Shown here: positions 63,282-64,000 of the stretch, one piece after another | How the letters are laid out: every line of letters begins with the position of its first letter | How positions within the stretch are numbered: the stretch's first letter is position 1 | Assembly: GCA_023150845.1 (NCBI GenBank) | Contig: JAKLKD010000002.1 | Location: forward strand, 1 to 64,000 | Length of the DNA stretch: 64,000 bases | Direction of reading: 5' to 3' | From: Myxococcota bacterium | GTDB taxonomy: Bacteria > Myxococcota_A > UBA796 > CAJQPC01 | The notes under the pieces: model-generated | Told to the model about the DNA's origin: nothing | What the model saw: only the letters and a program-made list of their open reading frames with translations | Database searches by the model: none | Made by a program: the position numbers and the translations under genes

Positions 63282-64000
63282 ATGGCCTTGGAGCCGTACA
63301 TCTACGCCAACTGGCGCAATCTCATCAAGCCGAAGGTCGTCGAGCGGGATCCCCGCTCCAACGGCACCTACGGTAAGTTCGTCGCCAAGCCCTTAGAGCG
63401 GGGCTTCGGCATCACCATCGGCAACTCCCTCCGGCGCGTGCTGCTGTCGTCCCTCCAGGGCGCGGCGATCACCACCGTCGAGATCGAGGGTGTGCTCCAC
63501 GAGTTCTCTTCGGTGCCCGGCGTGGTTGAGGATGTCACTGACATCATCCTCAACTTCAAGCAGGTCATCGTGAAGACCTCGGCGACGGAGCCCATCAGCG
63601 GCACGATCAACAAGCACGGCGAGCCCGGTCAGGCGATCATCGTCACCGCGGGCGACCTCGTGTTTGATGAGGATGAGGACGTTGAGGTCCTCAACCCCGA
63701 GCTGCCGATCTGCACCCTCACCCAGGACGGGAAGTTCAGCGCCAAGGTCTCTGTGAGCCTCGGCAAGGGCTACGTCCCGGCCGTCGGCAACAAGACCGAG
63801 GGGATGGAGCTGGCCACCATGGCCATCGACGCCATCCACTCGCCGGTGCGTAAGGTGCGGTACACCGTCACCAACGCCCGCGTCGGTCGCCGCACGGACT
63901 ACGACAAGCTCACTCTGGAGCTGTGGACGAATGGTTCGGTCGCCCCCGAGGACGCCGTGGCGTACGCCGCGAAGATCCTCCGGGAGCAGCTCGCCATCTT
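63282..64000 (+). CDS. rpoA: DNA-directed RNA polymerase subunit alpha (partial, 3' end off window)
   Basis: About 239 codons of the N-terminal assembly domain are present. It starts at ATG 63282 behind [63 protein letters not shown] is the diagnostic dimer and beta-binding region, and [38 protein letters not shown] leads to the end of the domain. The C-terminal UP-element-binding domain lies beyond the window. Confidence 0.97.
   Translation, partial: MALEPYIYANWRNLIKPKVVERDPRSNGTYGKFVAKPLERGFGITIGNSLRRVLLSSLQGAAITTVEIEGVLHEFSSVPGVVEDVTDIILNFKQVIVKTSATEPISGTINKHGEPGQAIIVTAGDLVFDEDEDVEVLNPELPICTLTQDGKFSAKVSVSLGKGYVPAVGNKTEGMELATMAIDAIHSPVRKVRYTVTNARVGRRTDYDKLTLELWTNGSVAPEDAVAYAAKILREQLAI

Overview
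This GC-rich window looks like a chromosome segment from a deltaproteobacterial lineage, most likely Myxococcota-like. That placement is an inference. It rests on the many secreted lipoproteins with Asp-rich or thrombospondin type-3-like calcium-binding repeats, FadL-type and porin-type outer-membrane barrels, orphan TadE/TadG genes, an encapsulin, a possible selenoprotein, an RNA polymerase beta' carrying the trigger-loop insertion, and the tRNA-tuf-secE-nusG-rpl-rpoBC order. No mobile element, CRISPR array, phage or rRNA gene was seen.

Positions 1-32117 are a mixed accessory and housekeeping region with genes on both strands. From the left it holds a FadL-like barrel (cut by the window edge), lipoproteins, a TfoX-domain protein, msrA, a thioredoxin-fold lipoprotein interrupted by one in-frame TGA (the likely selenocysteine of a UxxC motif), a CPBP protease, oligopeptidase A, an ArsC/Spx-like reductase, a TadG/TadE pair, a DEAD-box helicase behind a structured leader, a family 1 encapsulin, a glutathione peroxidase-like lipoprotein with an outer-membrane protein, argF, an HMG-CoA-lyase-like gene, a double-FHA protein, a porin/YGGT/HEAT cluster, a CbpA-like co-chaperone with a ceramidase-like lipoprotein, a large lipoprotein resembling a peptidase that has lost its zinc motif, and a site-2 protease coupled to a LolA-like secreted protein.

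Positions 32137-64000 are one long co-directional gene-expression block. A consensus-like promoter precedes tRNA-Thr(UGU), tRNA-Tyr(GUA), tRNA-Gly(UCC), tRNA-Thr(GGU) and tuf. A terminator follows, then secE, nusG, rplK, rplA, rplJ, rplL, rpoB and rpoC. The str genes rpsL and rpsG come next, ending in a textbook intrinsic terminator, followed by a divergent EF-G paralogue in the usual fusA slot. After that come S10/spc/alpha genes: rpsJ, rplD, rplW, rplB, rpsS, rplV, rpsC, rplP, rpmC, rpsQ, rplN, rplX, rplE, rpsN, rpsH, rplF, rplR, rpsE, rpmD, rplO, secY, adk, map, rpmJ, rpsM, rpsK and the start of rpoA. Expected members rplC, infA, rpsD, tufA and a canonical fusA are absent from their usual slots.

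The strongest unusual signals are: (1) the in-frame TGA with a SECIS-like hairpin at 6512-6527; (2) a roughly 225-residue insertion in beta' between the active-site region and the following conserved block (about 43728-44459); (3) the EF-G paralogue whose domain IV lacks the translocation-loop residues and which starts 3 nt after a terminator T-tract; (4) the missing rplC with a small SD-containing hairpin in its place; and (5) an encapsulin with no recognisable cargo beside it. Several promoter candidates share a TACCYT or TAxxxT -10 element with 16-17 bp spacing.
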